Virus record (IMG/VR): IMGVR_UViG_3300045453_000023
Location: 1 to 40,659 of that record
Strand: one strand, 5' to 3'
DNA from: a virus
Length of the DNA: 40,659 nt
Position numbers and translations under genes: made by a program
Shown here: one piece after another, positions 7,649 through 14,551 of the stretch
Layout: the number at the start of each line of letters is the position of its first letter
Numbering within the stretch: position 1 is the first letter of the stretch
The notes under the pieces: generated by a model
Databases searched by the model: none
Seen by the model: the letters and a program-made list of their open reading frames with translations, nothing else
What the model was told of the DNA's origin: nothing

Positions 7649-8205
7649 TGGATCTGCTGGAGGCGGTAACGGTGACGTTCGAGCTGGTGGGCCAGGCGGT
7701 GAGCGACGCCTCGCTCAAGGCGATCGTCCAGGAGCTCGTCCGCTACCCCGAGGCGGATGTGCTGGAGGCGCTGACACGCTGCCGGCGGGAGTGCCGCAAG
7801 CTCTCCCTGGCCGACATCCTCGATCGCATCCCGGGGCAGCATCCGAAGCCGGAAGAGGCGTGGGCGCTGGTGTCGCGCTGTCTGGTGAACGAGCAGGTGT
7901 CGGTGGTGTGGACGGACGAGATGCGGGAGGCCTACGGCGTGGCGGCGGCGCTGGCGGATGATCCGGTTGCGGCGAGGATGGCGTTCAGGGAATCGTACAG
8001 CGAGCTGGTGAGTCGGGCCCGTGCGAAGAACCAGGCGCCCACGTGGACGGTGAGCCTCGGGACGGATCCGGCCGGGCGTGAGCTCGCGCTGCAGGAGGCC
8101 GTGAAGAAAAACCAGATCAGCCAGGCGCACGCGGCGGCGCTGGTGCCGCATCTGGAGCCCGTGTCGCCGGCGGTGCAGGCGCTGATCACGCAGGTGGGCA
8201 AGTGA
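7648..8205 (+). CDS. Conserved phage protein next to the replication gene
   Basis: A 185-residue soluble protein, MDLLEAVTVTFELVGQAVSD to ALITQVGK. Segments such as VLEALTRCRRECRKLSLADI, RIPGQHPKPEEAWALVSRC, VVWTDEMREAYGVAA and ARMAFRESYSELV belong to a protein often found directly after phage initiator genes. By position it may be a replication accessory or helicase-loader counterpart of lambda P, but no ATPase motif is visible. The ATG at 7648 overlaps the previous stop. A TTG one codon earlier is less likely. Confidence 0.7.
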
Positions 8206-8498
8206 GAACGGCGACGAGTCCGAAGACCGGGATCACGTGGCGGCTGTGCGCGTGGAACGACGTGTGCCAGCTGCCAGTGACGACGCTGCTGGACGACAAG
8301 CCGGTGTACTGTCACTGGCACAAGCGCTGTCTCACGGCGCCGCAGCAAGGCGGGAGCTACGAGCATTTTCTGCTGTGGCACGCATGGCTCCAACAGGCCT
8401 ATCCGTCCCGCGGCTGGTGGGGCCGGCCGCCGGAGGAGCTGTGGCCGGTGCTGCAGGGCGTCCACACGATCTGGCATGCCGAGGCGGTGGCGGCATGA
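8202..8498 (+). CDS. Small protein with a Cys/His cluster
   Basis: A 98-residue protein with C-(x)5-C in LCAWNDVCQ and C-x-W-H-x-x-C in YCHWHKRCL, a possible zinc site, followed by Trp-rich helices (HFLLWHAWLQQAYPSRGWW). The GTG start overlaps the previous stop. Part of a run of four Cys-bearing small genes before the terminase. Function unknown. Confidence 0.65.
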   Translation: MRTATSPKTGITWRLCAWNDVCQLPVTTLLDDKPVYCHWHKRCLTAPQQGGSYEHFLLWHAWLQQAYPSRGWWGRPPEELWPVLQGVHTIWHAEAVAA

Positions 8499-8686
8499 AC
8501 CCGATCTGTCCGCAATGCAAGCAGCCGATCGAGGGGATCGACGTGACACGTTACGCGGTGGGCTGGTGCCGGCTCGATGTGCATGTGGGCTGTCTCCCGC
8601 TCCACGTCCGGACCTGTCGGCCCTGCCGCGTACACAACGAACGGCTGGCGACGACCATGCCTCCCAAGACGGACGCGGCGGCATGA
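8495..8686 (+). CDS. Zinc-ribbon miniprotein
   Basis: A 63-residue protein starting MNPICPQCKQPIEG, with later Cys/His residues in WCRLDVHVGCLPLH and CRPCRVH. This is enough for two zinc sites of ribbon or LIM-like type. It is coupled by ATGA at both ends. No known function. Confidence 0.7.
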   Translation: MNPICPQCKQPIEGIDVTRYAVGWCRLDVHVGCLPLHVRTCRPCRVHNERLATTMPPKTDAAA

Positions 8687-9099
8687 CGTGCGGCAAGTGC
8701 CAGGCGCGGCTGATCGATGATGCTGGTGATGTGCGGTGTGTGAATTGCGGATGGCGGCCGGGATGTCCGGTCCCCGTGATCCAGGCGGCAATCAACCAGG
8801 AGCGAGCGATGCCACGATTCACGAGCGAAGAACACCGAAAGAACTGGCTGGCCGCGATGGCGAAGCGGCGTGCGCAGAAGGCCGAGGAGCAGGCGGTCGT
8901 AGGGGGGGGCAGCGCCAAGCCCAAGGCGGCATCCTCTGCGGTGCCGGCGGTGCGTGAGCCTAAGACCGTGGTGCCGCGCGCGGTCGCAGGCAACACGCTC
9001 TCGGTGATCGATGCGGCGATCGTCCAGATCCGGGAGGACGTCGACGCGTTGGTCCGTGCCCGTGAGATCCTCGCGCGGATGCAAGGCGATTCAGCGTGA
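8683..9099 (+). CDS. Zinc-ribbon protein with helical tail
   Basis: A 138-residue protein. The N-terminus has a classic ribbon (CGKCQARLIDDAGDVRCVNC), a basic helical middle follows (RFTSEEHRKNWLAAMAKRRA), then a Pro/Ala linker and a C-terminal helix (IDAAIVQIREDVDALVRARE). A nucleic-acid-binding adaptor is possible (inference). An in-frame ATG at 8809 (MPRFTSEEHRK), with AGGAGC upstream, could give a shorter product without the ribbon. It is the last gene before the late control region. Confidence 0.65.
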   Translation: MTCGKCQARLIDDAGDVRCVNCGWRPGCPVPVIQAAINQERAMPRFTSEEHRKNWLAAMAKRRAQKAEEQAVVGGGSAKPKAASSAVPAVREPKTVVPRAVAGNTLSVIDAAIVQIREDVDALVRAREILARMQGDSA

Positions 9100-9231
9100 C
9101 GGGTCCTTCCCAGCCTGCCACCCATGCGGGTGAGCAAAGCCGCAGAAACGGGCTAGGGGTAGAGGGGGAATCGAGGTTGTCATAGGTAGGGGTTTACTAC
9201 TTAGGATTTTCTAAACGAGGCTGACGACGTG
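9100..9231 (+). promoter_or_regulatory. Noncoding region before the terminase: weak hairpin and candidate late promoter or cos
   Basis: The region between the early operon and the terminase holds a small hairpin, CACCC-ATGC-GGGTG (9119-9132), and a TTGTCA box at 9177-9182. AT-rich sequence (TACTTAGGATTTTCTAAAC) follows about 15 to 19 bases downstream, so a promoter is plausible though spacing is uncertain. In lambda-like phages the packaging site cos lies upstream of the small terminase gene, making this the first place to look for it. No exact cos can be read from sequence alone. Confidence 0.45.
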
Positions 9232-9777
9232 ATGGGCAAACGGCCGGGGTATCTGACGGCGTATGCGAACCATGCGGGCATTTCGAAGCCGGCGGCGGCG
9301 GAGCAACTCAAGCGGGTGGGGATCGACTACCTGCAGCCGTTCGATTTTGCTGAGGCGGACAAGCGGCGGGAGGCGGCGCGGCACGCGGACCGCGCGCCGT
9401 TTGCCAAACCCATCTACGTGCAGCCCGGCGAGTCGCCGCGGGATCCGGAAGAGACCTCTGATTCAGACGCCCCGGGCCCGAAGGACCCGACGTATGCCCA
9501 GCACCAGGCCAAGCGCGAGAAGTTCAAGGCCAAGCTGGCGGAGCTCGATTATTTGGAGCGGATCAGCACGCTGGTCCGCCGCGAGGCCGTCGAGACGGAA
9601 TCCTTCCGCGTCGCGCGGCTGGTGCGGGACGCTATCCTGAACGTGCCGGCGCGGCTCGCCGGGATCCTCGCGGCGGAAACCGATCAGCGGCGCGTGCACG
9701 ATCTGCTGGAGAGCGAGCTCCGGCAGGCGCTGGAGGCGTTGGCCGGCGATGACACGAAGGGTACGGCAGCGGCATGA
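9232..9777 (+). CDS. Terminase small subunit (Nu1-like)
   Basis: DNA-recognition subunit of the packaging motor. The 181-residue protein has an N-terminal winged-helix segment (YLTAYANHAGISKPAAAEQL then RVGIDYLQPFD), a charged middle, and a helical C-terminal part (KREKFKAKLAELDYLERIST, VRDAILNVPARLAGILAAET). This is the arrangement seen in Nu1-family subunits that bind cos with gpA. The ATG at 9232 is chosen over the GTG one codon earlier. It overlaps the next gene by ATGA. The large subunit follows after two inserted genes. Confidence 0.85.
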   Translation: MGKRPGYLTAYANHAGISKPAAAEQLKRVGIDYLQPFDFAEADKRREAARHADRAPFAKPIYVQPGESPRDPEETSDSDAPGPKDPTYAQHQAKREKFKAKLAELDYLERISTLVRREAVETESFRVARLVRDAILNVPARLAGILAAETDQRRVHDLLESELRQALEALAGDDTKGTAAA

Positions 9778-10823
9778 GCACCGTCACCGACATCGAGTGG
9801 ACCGATGTGTCGTGGAATCCCGTGCGGGGGTGTTCGCTCGTCTCGGCCGGCTGCGCGCATTGCTACGCGATGAAGCAGGCGCATCGGTTCAGCGGACCGG
9901 GCAAGCCTTACGAGGGCCTGACGGAGCTGGGCCCGCAGGGGCCGCGGTGGACCGGCAAGATCAAGCTGGTGCCGGAGCTGCTCGATGAACCGTTGGGGTG
10001 GAAGAAGCCGAGGCGGGTGTTCGTCAATTCGATGAGCGATCTGTTCCATGAGGATGTGCCAGAGGAGTTTATCAATCGAGTATGGGCCGAAATGTGCATC
10101 GCGGACTGGCACGTCTATCAGATCCTCACGAAACGCCCGCAGCGCATGCTTGATTTCTTGACCAGGAACGATTGGCAACTTGTGGGATCGATCGTCGCGT
10201 CCCGCTCACAAGAAGCGGCCTATCGTGCCCTTGCTCGAAAGCGGGCCGGCTTCAAGGTCTGCGAGCATGTCTGGCTCGGCGTCTCCGTCGAAGATCAGAA
10301 AACGGCCGACGAGCGCATTCCGCTCCTGCTCCAGACGCCGGCGGCGGTGCGGTGGATCAGCCTGGAGCCGATGCTGGGGCCGGTGGACATATCTTGTTAC
10401 CTCCAACCTCCCGCACATATTTCTGGGCGTCATGTGCGACTTGGTCGGGGAGAATGGATTATCGATGCGGATGGTGCGCATCTCATGTGGCGCGGCCTCG
10501 ATTGGGTCGTGGTCGGCGGGGAGAGCGGGCCGGGAGCGCGGCTGTGCGACGTGGCGTGGATCCGGTCGATCGTGCGGCAGTGCCGGGCGGCGGGGGTGCC
10601 CGTGTTCGTGAAGCAGCTCGGCAGCCAGCCTCGGGGATGGTGCGTCGATCGCCTGCACGGGGATGAACCGGAGTCCGCGTATCAGCGAGATCATTGCGGC
10701 TGGTACGAGGCGAGCGAGATCCCGAAGCCGTGTGCAGGCCGGTGCCTCGTACTGTACGACAAGAAAGGCGGCGATCCGTCCGAATGGCCCGAGGGTCTGC
10801 GCGTGCGGGAGTGGCCGCGATGA
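9774..10823 (+). CDS. Gp37/Gp68 (DUF5131) family three-Cys protein
   Basis: A 349-residue protein opening TDIEWTDVSWNPVRGCSLVS then AGCAHCYAM, the three-Cys signature of the phage Gp37/Gp68 (DUF5131) family, which resembles a radical-SAM cluster site. Other family landmarks are FVNSMSDLFHEDVP, YQILTKRPQRM, WLGVSVEDQ, WISLEPMLGPVD, VVVGGESGPGAR and PVFVKQLGSQP. The biochemical role is not established. In many genomes such proteins travel with a partner called TcmP; none is seen here. It lies between the two terminase subunits, coupled by ATGA on the left and ATGATG on the right. A Trp-containing insert around 195-240 is less typical. Confidence 0.88.
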   Translation: MSTVTDIEWTDVSWNPVRGCSLVSAGCAHCYAMKQAHRFSGPGKPYEGLTELGPQGPRWTGKIKLVPELLDEPLGWKKPRRVFVNSMSDLFHEDVPEEFINRVWAEMCIADWHVYQILTKRPQRMLDFLTRNDWQLVGSIVASRSQEAAYRALARKRAGFKVCEHVWLGVSVEDQKTADERIPLLLQTPAAVRWISLEPMLGPVDISCYLQPPAHISGRHVRLGRGEWIIDADGAHLMWRGLDWVVVGGESGPGARLCDVAWIRSIVRQCRAAGVPVFVKQLGSQPRGWCVDRLHGDEPESAYQRDHCGWYEASEIPKPCAGRCLVLYDKKGGDPSEWPEGLRVREWPR

Positions 10824-11005
10824 TGATCCTGCAGTGTCCATCGTGCCAGCACGAATGGGTTGAGCAGCTCCAGGTGCCCATGAATCTCACGGCGGCCGCG
10901 ATGCGCATGAAGGCAATGAGTTTCTGCGTCAAGTGCGGGAGCCATGGCGCGCTGCTCCTCACCGGCGCTGCCTATCGGGATGCCAGGAAAAGGGTAGCGC
11001 GATGA
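10820..11005 (+). CDS. Zinc-ribbon miniprotein between DUF5131 and terL
   Basis: A 61-residue protein, MMILQCPSCQHEWVEQLQVP with a second pair CVKCG after about 25 residues: a four-Cys ribbon. It overlaps the previous stop and the next start. Its constant partnering with terminase is not known to me; in position it resembles the small zinc proteins often found ahead of GpA-type terminases. Confidence 0.65.
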   Translation: MMILQCPSCQHEWVEQLQVPMNLTAAAMRMKAMSFCVKCGSHGALLLTGAAYRDARKRVAR

Positions 11006-12945
11006 CTGCAGACGTCTGCACTGCCCATCTCGCCGATCCGGGGTGTTACACCGTCGCGTTTCGGGCGGGGCTGCGGCCGGATCCGGTCCAGACCATCGAC
11101 GAGTGGGCCGATCAGCATGTGCAGCTGCCGAGCTACGTGGCCGAGGCGGGCCAATGGCGCACGAGCCGCACGCCGTACCTGCAGGAGATCATGCAGTGCC
11201 TCAGCCCGTCGCATCCCTGCCGGAAAGTCGTGTTCATGAAGCCCGTCCAGGTCGGCGGCACGCAGGCCGCGGTGAATTGGCTGGGCTTCGTCATCGCGCG
11301 GGCGCTCGGCGCCATGCTCATCTTCGAGCCGACGAAAGACCTCGCGAAGAAGATCTCCAAGGAAAAAGTCGATCCCATGCTGGAGCTCACGCCCTGCCTC
11401 CAGGGCAAGGTCAAAGAAGCGCGGTCGCGCGACAGCGGCAACACCACCTTTGCCAAAGAATATCTGGGCGGGTTCGTGAACTTCATCGGGGCGAACAGCG
11501 CCGTGGGCATGCGGTTTACCAGCGCGCCCTACATCGTGATCGACGAGGTCGACGCCTATCCGCACGACATCGACGACGAAGGCCACCCGGCCGACTTGAT
11601 CGAAAAGCGCGCCGCCACCTATGCCCGCTACAAGATCTTCGAGCTCTCCACGCCGCTCGTGGCCGACAGCAGCCGCATCGAGCCGGATTATGAGAAGGGC
11701 AGCCGCGGCCGCTATCACGTGCCCTGTCCCTTCTGCGGGCACCTGCAGCATTTGCAGTGGGGCCAGTTGATGTTCACGTTCGACGGCGTCAAGCGGCCGG
11801 AAGACGCGGCGTACCAGTGCGCCGGCTGCGGCGCGCTGATCCCCGAGCGGTACAAGACCTGGATGATGGACCCGGTGCGCGCCCGGTGGATCCATGAGGA
11901 CCCCGACAACCCGGTGCGCTCCTTTCATTTGAACCTGCTCTATCAGCCCTACGGCTGGGCGTACCCGTGGGCGCGGCTCGCGCAGGAATGGCTGGCGGCA
12001 AACGACAAGCTCAAGGCCGGCGACCCGCGCGACTTGAAGACCTTCACCAACACCATCCTCGCCGAGACGTGGGAAGAAAAAGGCGAGAAGGTCGAGCACA
12101 GCGAGCTGTATCAGCGCCGCGAGACGTACGAGGCGCCCTGTCCCGCCGGCGTGCTCGTGCTCACCGCCGCGGTGGACGTCCAGGACGATCGGCTCGAAGC
12201 CGAGATCGTGGGGTGGGGCAAAGACGAAGAGGCCTGGTCGATCGAGTACCGGCGTTTCGCCGGCTCGCCCGGGCAGCCGCAAGTCTGGAAGGATCTGACC
12301 GACTGGCTGCAGCTGCGCCGTGAGCATGCCGACGGGATCGCGCTGCGCGTCGAGGCCGTGGGCGTGGACACCGGCGGGCACCATACGAAGGAGGCCTATT
12401 GGTACGTGGGGCGGTACCGCGGGCGCGCCTACGCCCTCAAAGGGAGCAATCAGCACGGTGCTCCGTTCATCCCGCCGCGTCCGAAAACGCAGCGGCGCTT
12501 TCGGCTGCAGCTCCACCAGATCGGCACCGTGGCGGGAAAAGACACGCTCTTCCCGCGGTTCAAGCTCGCGGCGCCGGGCCCGGGCTACATGCATTGGCCC
12601 AACCGGCCGGAGTACGACGAGGAATACTTCGCGCAGCTGGCCAGCGAGGAGAAGCGCCACAAGTACGATCGCGGCGTCCAGATCGGCTACTACTACAAAA
12701 AAATCCGCACGCGCAACGAAGCGTTGGACCTGTGGGTCTACAACTTGGCCACGCTCTCGATCTGGAACCCGCCCTTGGACCAGATGGCGGCCGAATGGGA
12801 GCGGCTCACGGCCCGCGCCAAGGCTCGGCAGATCGTGCTGCCGTCCACCGAAGAGCCGGCCGTCTCGACGCCGGTGCCCGCGGCGCTGGTGACGCCGTCG
12901 GCCGCCGCGCGGGGCCGACGCCTGATTTCCAGCGGGGTGGCCTAG
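11002..12945 (+). CDS. Terminase large subunit, GpA family
   Basis: ATPase and nuclease of the DNA packaging motor. The 647-residue protein shows the GpA layout: WADQHVQLPS, a Walker A-like loop KPVQVGGTQ (80-88), Walker B IVIDEVDAY (178-186), STPLVADSSRIEPDYEKG (coupling region), a zinc ribbon (CPFCGH and CAGCGAL) and the nuclease domain opening with AAVDVQDDRLEAEIVGWG. The length matches lambda gpA. The ATG at 11002 overlaps the previous stop. The first codons contain the palindrome TGCAGACGTCTGCA, so the N-terminus reads MTADVCTAH. Confidence 0.95.
   Translation: MTADVCTAHLADPGCYTVAFRAGLRPDPVQTIDEWADQHVQLPSYVAEAGQWRTSRTPYLQEIMQCLSPSHPCRKVVFMKPVQVGGTQAAVNWLGFVIARALGAMLIFEPTKDLAKKISKEKVDPMLELTPCLQGKVKEARSRDSGNTTFAKEYLGGFVNFIGANSAVGMRFTSAPYIVIDEVDAYPHDIDDEGHPADLIEKRAATYARYKIFELSTPLVADSSRIEPDYEKGSRGRYHVPCPFCGHLQHLQWGQLMFTFDGVKRPEDAAYQCAGCGALIPERYKTWMMDPVRARWIHEDPDNPVRSFHLNLLYQPYGWAYPWARLAQEWLAANDKLKAGDPRDLKTFTNTILAETWEEKGEKVEHSELYQRRETYEAPCPAGVLVLTAAVDVQDDRLEAEIVGWGKDEEAWSIEYRRFAGSPGQPQVWKDLTDWLQLRREHADGIALRVEAVGVDTGGHHTKEAYWYVGRYRGRAYALKGSNQHGAPFIPPRPKTQRRFRLQLHQIGTVAGKDTLFPRFKLAAPGPGYMHWPNRPEYDEEYFAQLASEEKRHKYDRGVQIGYYYKKIRTRNEALDLWVYNLATLSIWNPPLDQMAAEWERLTARAKARQIVLPSTEEPAVSTPVPAALVTPSAAARGRRLISSGVA
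11007..11020. repeat. 14-base palindrome TGCAGACGTCTGCA, copy 1
   Basis: Perfect palindrome within the first codons of terL. Exact copies are at 16104-16117 and 36871-36884, with a 13/14 copy at 37508-37521. Confidence 0.9.
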
Positions 12946-13178
12946 TGCCGGAGCTGCTCACGCCCGAGGAAGTCGCCGGCATTTTCAAGCTGAAGCGCAT
13001 CCGGACGGTGTACGACTGGATCGCCGAAGGGCTGTTCCCCAACGTGATTTGCATCCGGAAACAGTATAGAATTCCGCAAGCCGACGTGGACCGGCTGATC
13101 GAGCAATCGAAGACTGCGGGTCTCTGCCCGCCGCCGGCGCCCACGAAGCGGCGGGTGATTTCGCGAGGGGTGCAATGA
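12945..13178 (+). CDS. Small HTH protein, excisionase/MerR-like
   Basis: A 77-residue protein whose first 55 residues (LLTPEEVAGIFKLKRIRTVY, DWIAEGLFPNV, YRIPQADVDRLIEQ) match the winged-helix HTH_17 fold of excisionases and small phage regulators. The basic tail ends RRVISRGVQ. The GTG start overlaps the terL stop by one base. It could be an excisionase or a DNA-binding packaging accessory. Its place after terL and far from int argues against a classical excisionase. Confidence 0.75.
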   Translation: MPELLTPEEVAGIFKLKRIRTVYDWIAEGLFPNVICIRKQYRIPQADVDRLIEQSKTAGLCPPPAPTKRRVISRGVQ

Positions 13179-13561
13179 GCGAGCGACCAGTCAAAATCGA
13201 AATGTACGTAGAGGCCTGGCTCTGCAATATTCGAGGCCATTCACACCAATCTGAGGCAGATGCTTTGGCATGTATTAAACGAGCAGCTACGCTCGTCGAG
13301 CGTGGGGTGGAAAGGCAAGTATTAGTGAGGGCGGCCGTCGCACTTTTATTATCTGGGTTCACGTATCAAAAGGCGGGCTGCATCCTAGGTGTGAACGGCA
13401 TGACCGTCAAGAATTGGCTTCAGCGATATGCTAACAGCACTGGAAAACAATTCGAGTATGACGTCACAGACCTGGTGGACTTAAGAAAGCATCGTGAAGA
13501 GTGGATACGTGAACTGACGACACCGTTGGGGAAGCGGCTGAAGGATGGCAGTGATGACTAG
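13175..13561 (+). CDS. HTH protein of unknown role
   Basis: A 128-residue protein with a helix-turn-helix in its second half (SGFTYQKAGCILGVNGMTVK then NWLQRYAN), like the sigma-70 region 4 or transposase-type HTH. The DNA here is visibly richer in A/T than its neighbours (for example TTTTATTATCTGGG), suggesting later acquisition. It begins an insert between terL and the portal genes. Target and role unknown. Confidence 0.65.
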   Translation: MSERPVKIEMYVEAWLCNIRGHSHQSEADALACIKRAATLVERGVERQVLVRAAVALLLSGFTYQKAGCILGVNGMTVKNWLQRYANSTGKQFEYDVTDLVDLRKHREEWIRELTTPLGKRLKDGSDD

Positions 13562-13568
13562 CGCGTGT

Positions 13569-13602
13569 GAATGGGCCGGTCCGTTGGAGCCGCCGGCATG
13601 AA
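13569..13602 (+). repeat. 34-base direct repeat, left copy
   Basis: A 34-base segment ending in an ATG start recurs at 13976-14009 with three mismatches. Both copies contain CCGTTGGAGCCGCC. In the right copy it encodes the C-terminus EWAGPLEPPT of the gene between the repeats. The left copy reads EWAGPLEPPA at the end of a 15-codon ORF starting at 13555. The pair looks like the footprint of gene insertion or duplication by recombination. Confidence 0.85.
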
Positions 13603-14008
13603 CGCAGATATTCAATCGACGTGTCCGCATCGCTGGATTGATATCTCGATCTACGAAGTTCCGGAGCGGGCTCGATATGTGTGTATGAATTGTCGTGCGC
13701 AGTGGGAAGGCGAGCCGGGCAAGTGCCCCTGTCATCCTGAGGAGAAGCGCTCAGCATGGACGACCGAGAAGCCGCTTGCCGGCGAGCCGTTGTTTTATTG
13801 GATCAGGAACTACCGTTCTGTTTGTTGGGCTAAGAGTGTCTCAAACCATCCAGGCCCTGAATTAGTGCTCATCGAGCTGATGGATGGCGTGCCCTGGATC
13901 GTTTTTGTTCAGTATGGGCATAGGCGACGCAGCGTTGATATGTGCGGCGTTCCACTGGAAAGTGTAGTGGAAGCTGAATGGGCGGGCCCGTTGGAGCCGC
14001 CGACATGA
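13598..14008 (+). CDS. Cys-rich protein of unknown function
   Basis: A 136-residue protein. The N-terminal half has a likely zinc site (CPHRW, VCMNCRAQW, GKCPCH); the C-terminal half is a compact alpha/beta segment (LVLIELMDGVPWIVFVQYG). It is flanked by the two 34-base repeats and lies in the A/T-richer insert after terL. Function unknown. The ATG at 13598 lies at the end of the left repeat; an earlier in-frame start inside the repeat is unlikely. Confidence 0.6.
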   Translation: MNADIQSTCPHRWIDISIYEVPERARYVCMNCRAQWEGEPGKCPCHPEEKRSAWTTEKPLAGEPLFYWIRNYRSVCWAKSVSNHPGPELVLIELMDGVPWIVFVQYGHRRRSVDMCGVPLESVVEAEWAGPLEPPT

Positions 14009-14009
14009 A
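13976..14009 (+). repeat. 34-base direct repeat, right copy
   Basis: Right partner of the repeat at 13569-13602, 407 bases downstream, 31 of 34 bases equal. It provides the stop of the gene at 13598 and the start codon of the next gene. Confidence 0.85.
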
Positions 14010-14184
14010 ATCCGTGCTCGACCAGCTCCGCCTCCTGCTCGCCGAGAAGTGCCTCGCCATTGCCGTCACGCTTGCTCCTCGGAACGACGACGGCGTCGAT
14101 CTCATGGAATCCATCCGCGACTATCTGCAGCGGTCGCTGCATCGTGAAAAGCGGCGCCGTGGTGCCTCCGGGCACGGCGGCTGA
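14005..14184 (+). CDS. Small helical protein
   Basis: A 59-residue protein, MKSVLDQLRLLLAEKCLAIA to REKRRRGASGHGG. It is helical with a basic tail and begins within the right 34-base repeat, coupled by ATGA. Last gene of the insert between terL and the portal region. Function unknown. Confidence 0.5.
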   Translation: MKSVLDQLRLLLAEKCLAIAVTLAPRNDDGVDLMESIRDYLQRSLHREKRRRGASGHGG

Positions 14185-14260
14185 TCCTCGCGGGGTGCCG
14201 TCCACGGCACGCCGCCGCAGTCCTTCCCTCAACAAATCTTCCTCTCTTCCCTCACATCGC

Positions 14261-14290
14261 TGACGTTCAGTGACGTTTAGTGACGTTTTG
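14261..14290 (+). repeat. Three 10-base repeats TGACGTTYWG before the head operon
   Basis: Three back-to-back 10-base units, TGACGTTCAG, TGACGTTTAG and TGACGTTTTG, preceded by a pyrimidine-rich stretch, in the 149-base gap before the gpW-like gene. A period of exactly one helical turn is typical of binding sites on one DNA face. It may be a regulator or packaging-protein site. Confidence 0.8.
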
Positions 14291-14333
14291 TGCCTGGTAG
14301 ATTCCACCGGCACGCGTAGACTCCGCGGCCATC

Positions 14334-14549
14334 ATGGCCGGGATCACGAAAGCCCAAGCCGAAGCGCAGCTCGCCAGTTACCTCGCGGCGGAAACGGCCG
14401 TGCTTGCCGGCCAGTCGTATGACATCAACGGCCGCCGCCTCACGCGGGCGAACCTGGCCGAAATTCAAAAAGGCATTCAGCTCTGGAACGCCCGGGTGGT
14501 CCGCCTCACCAACGGCGGGATCACCGTCCGCGGCGCCACGCCGGTGTAA
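14334..14549 (+). CDS. gpW-like head-tail joining protein (DUF6148-type)
   Basis: A 71-residue protein, MAGITKAQAEAQLASYLAAE then GQSYDINGRRLTRANLAEIQ. The two helices and the GRxLTRADxxEI pattern are typical of the small protein placed just before lambda-type portals, whose lambda counterpart gpW stabilises filled heads. The length fits. No strong ribosome site is seen, and translation may depend on sequences in the 150 bases upstream. The portal gene starts three bases after its stop. Confidence 0.75.
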   Translation: MAGITKAQAEAQLASYLAAETAVLAGQSYDINGRRLTRANLAEIQKGIQLWNARVVRLTNGGITVRGATPV

Positions 14550-14551
14550 CG

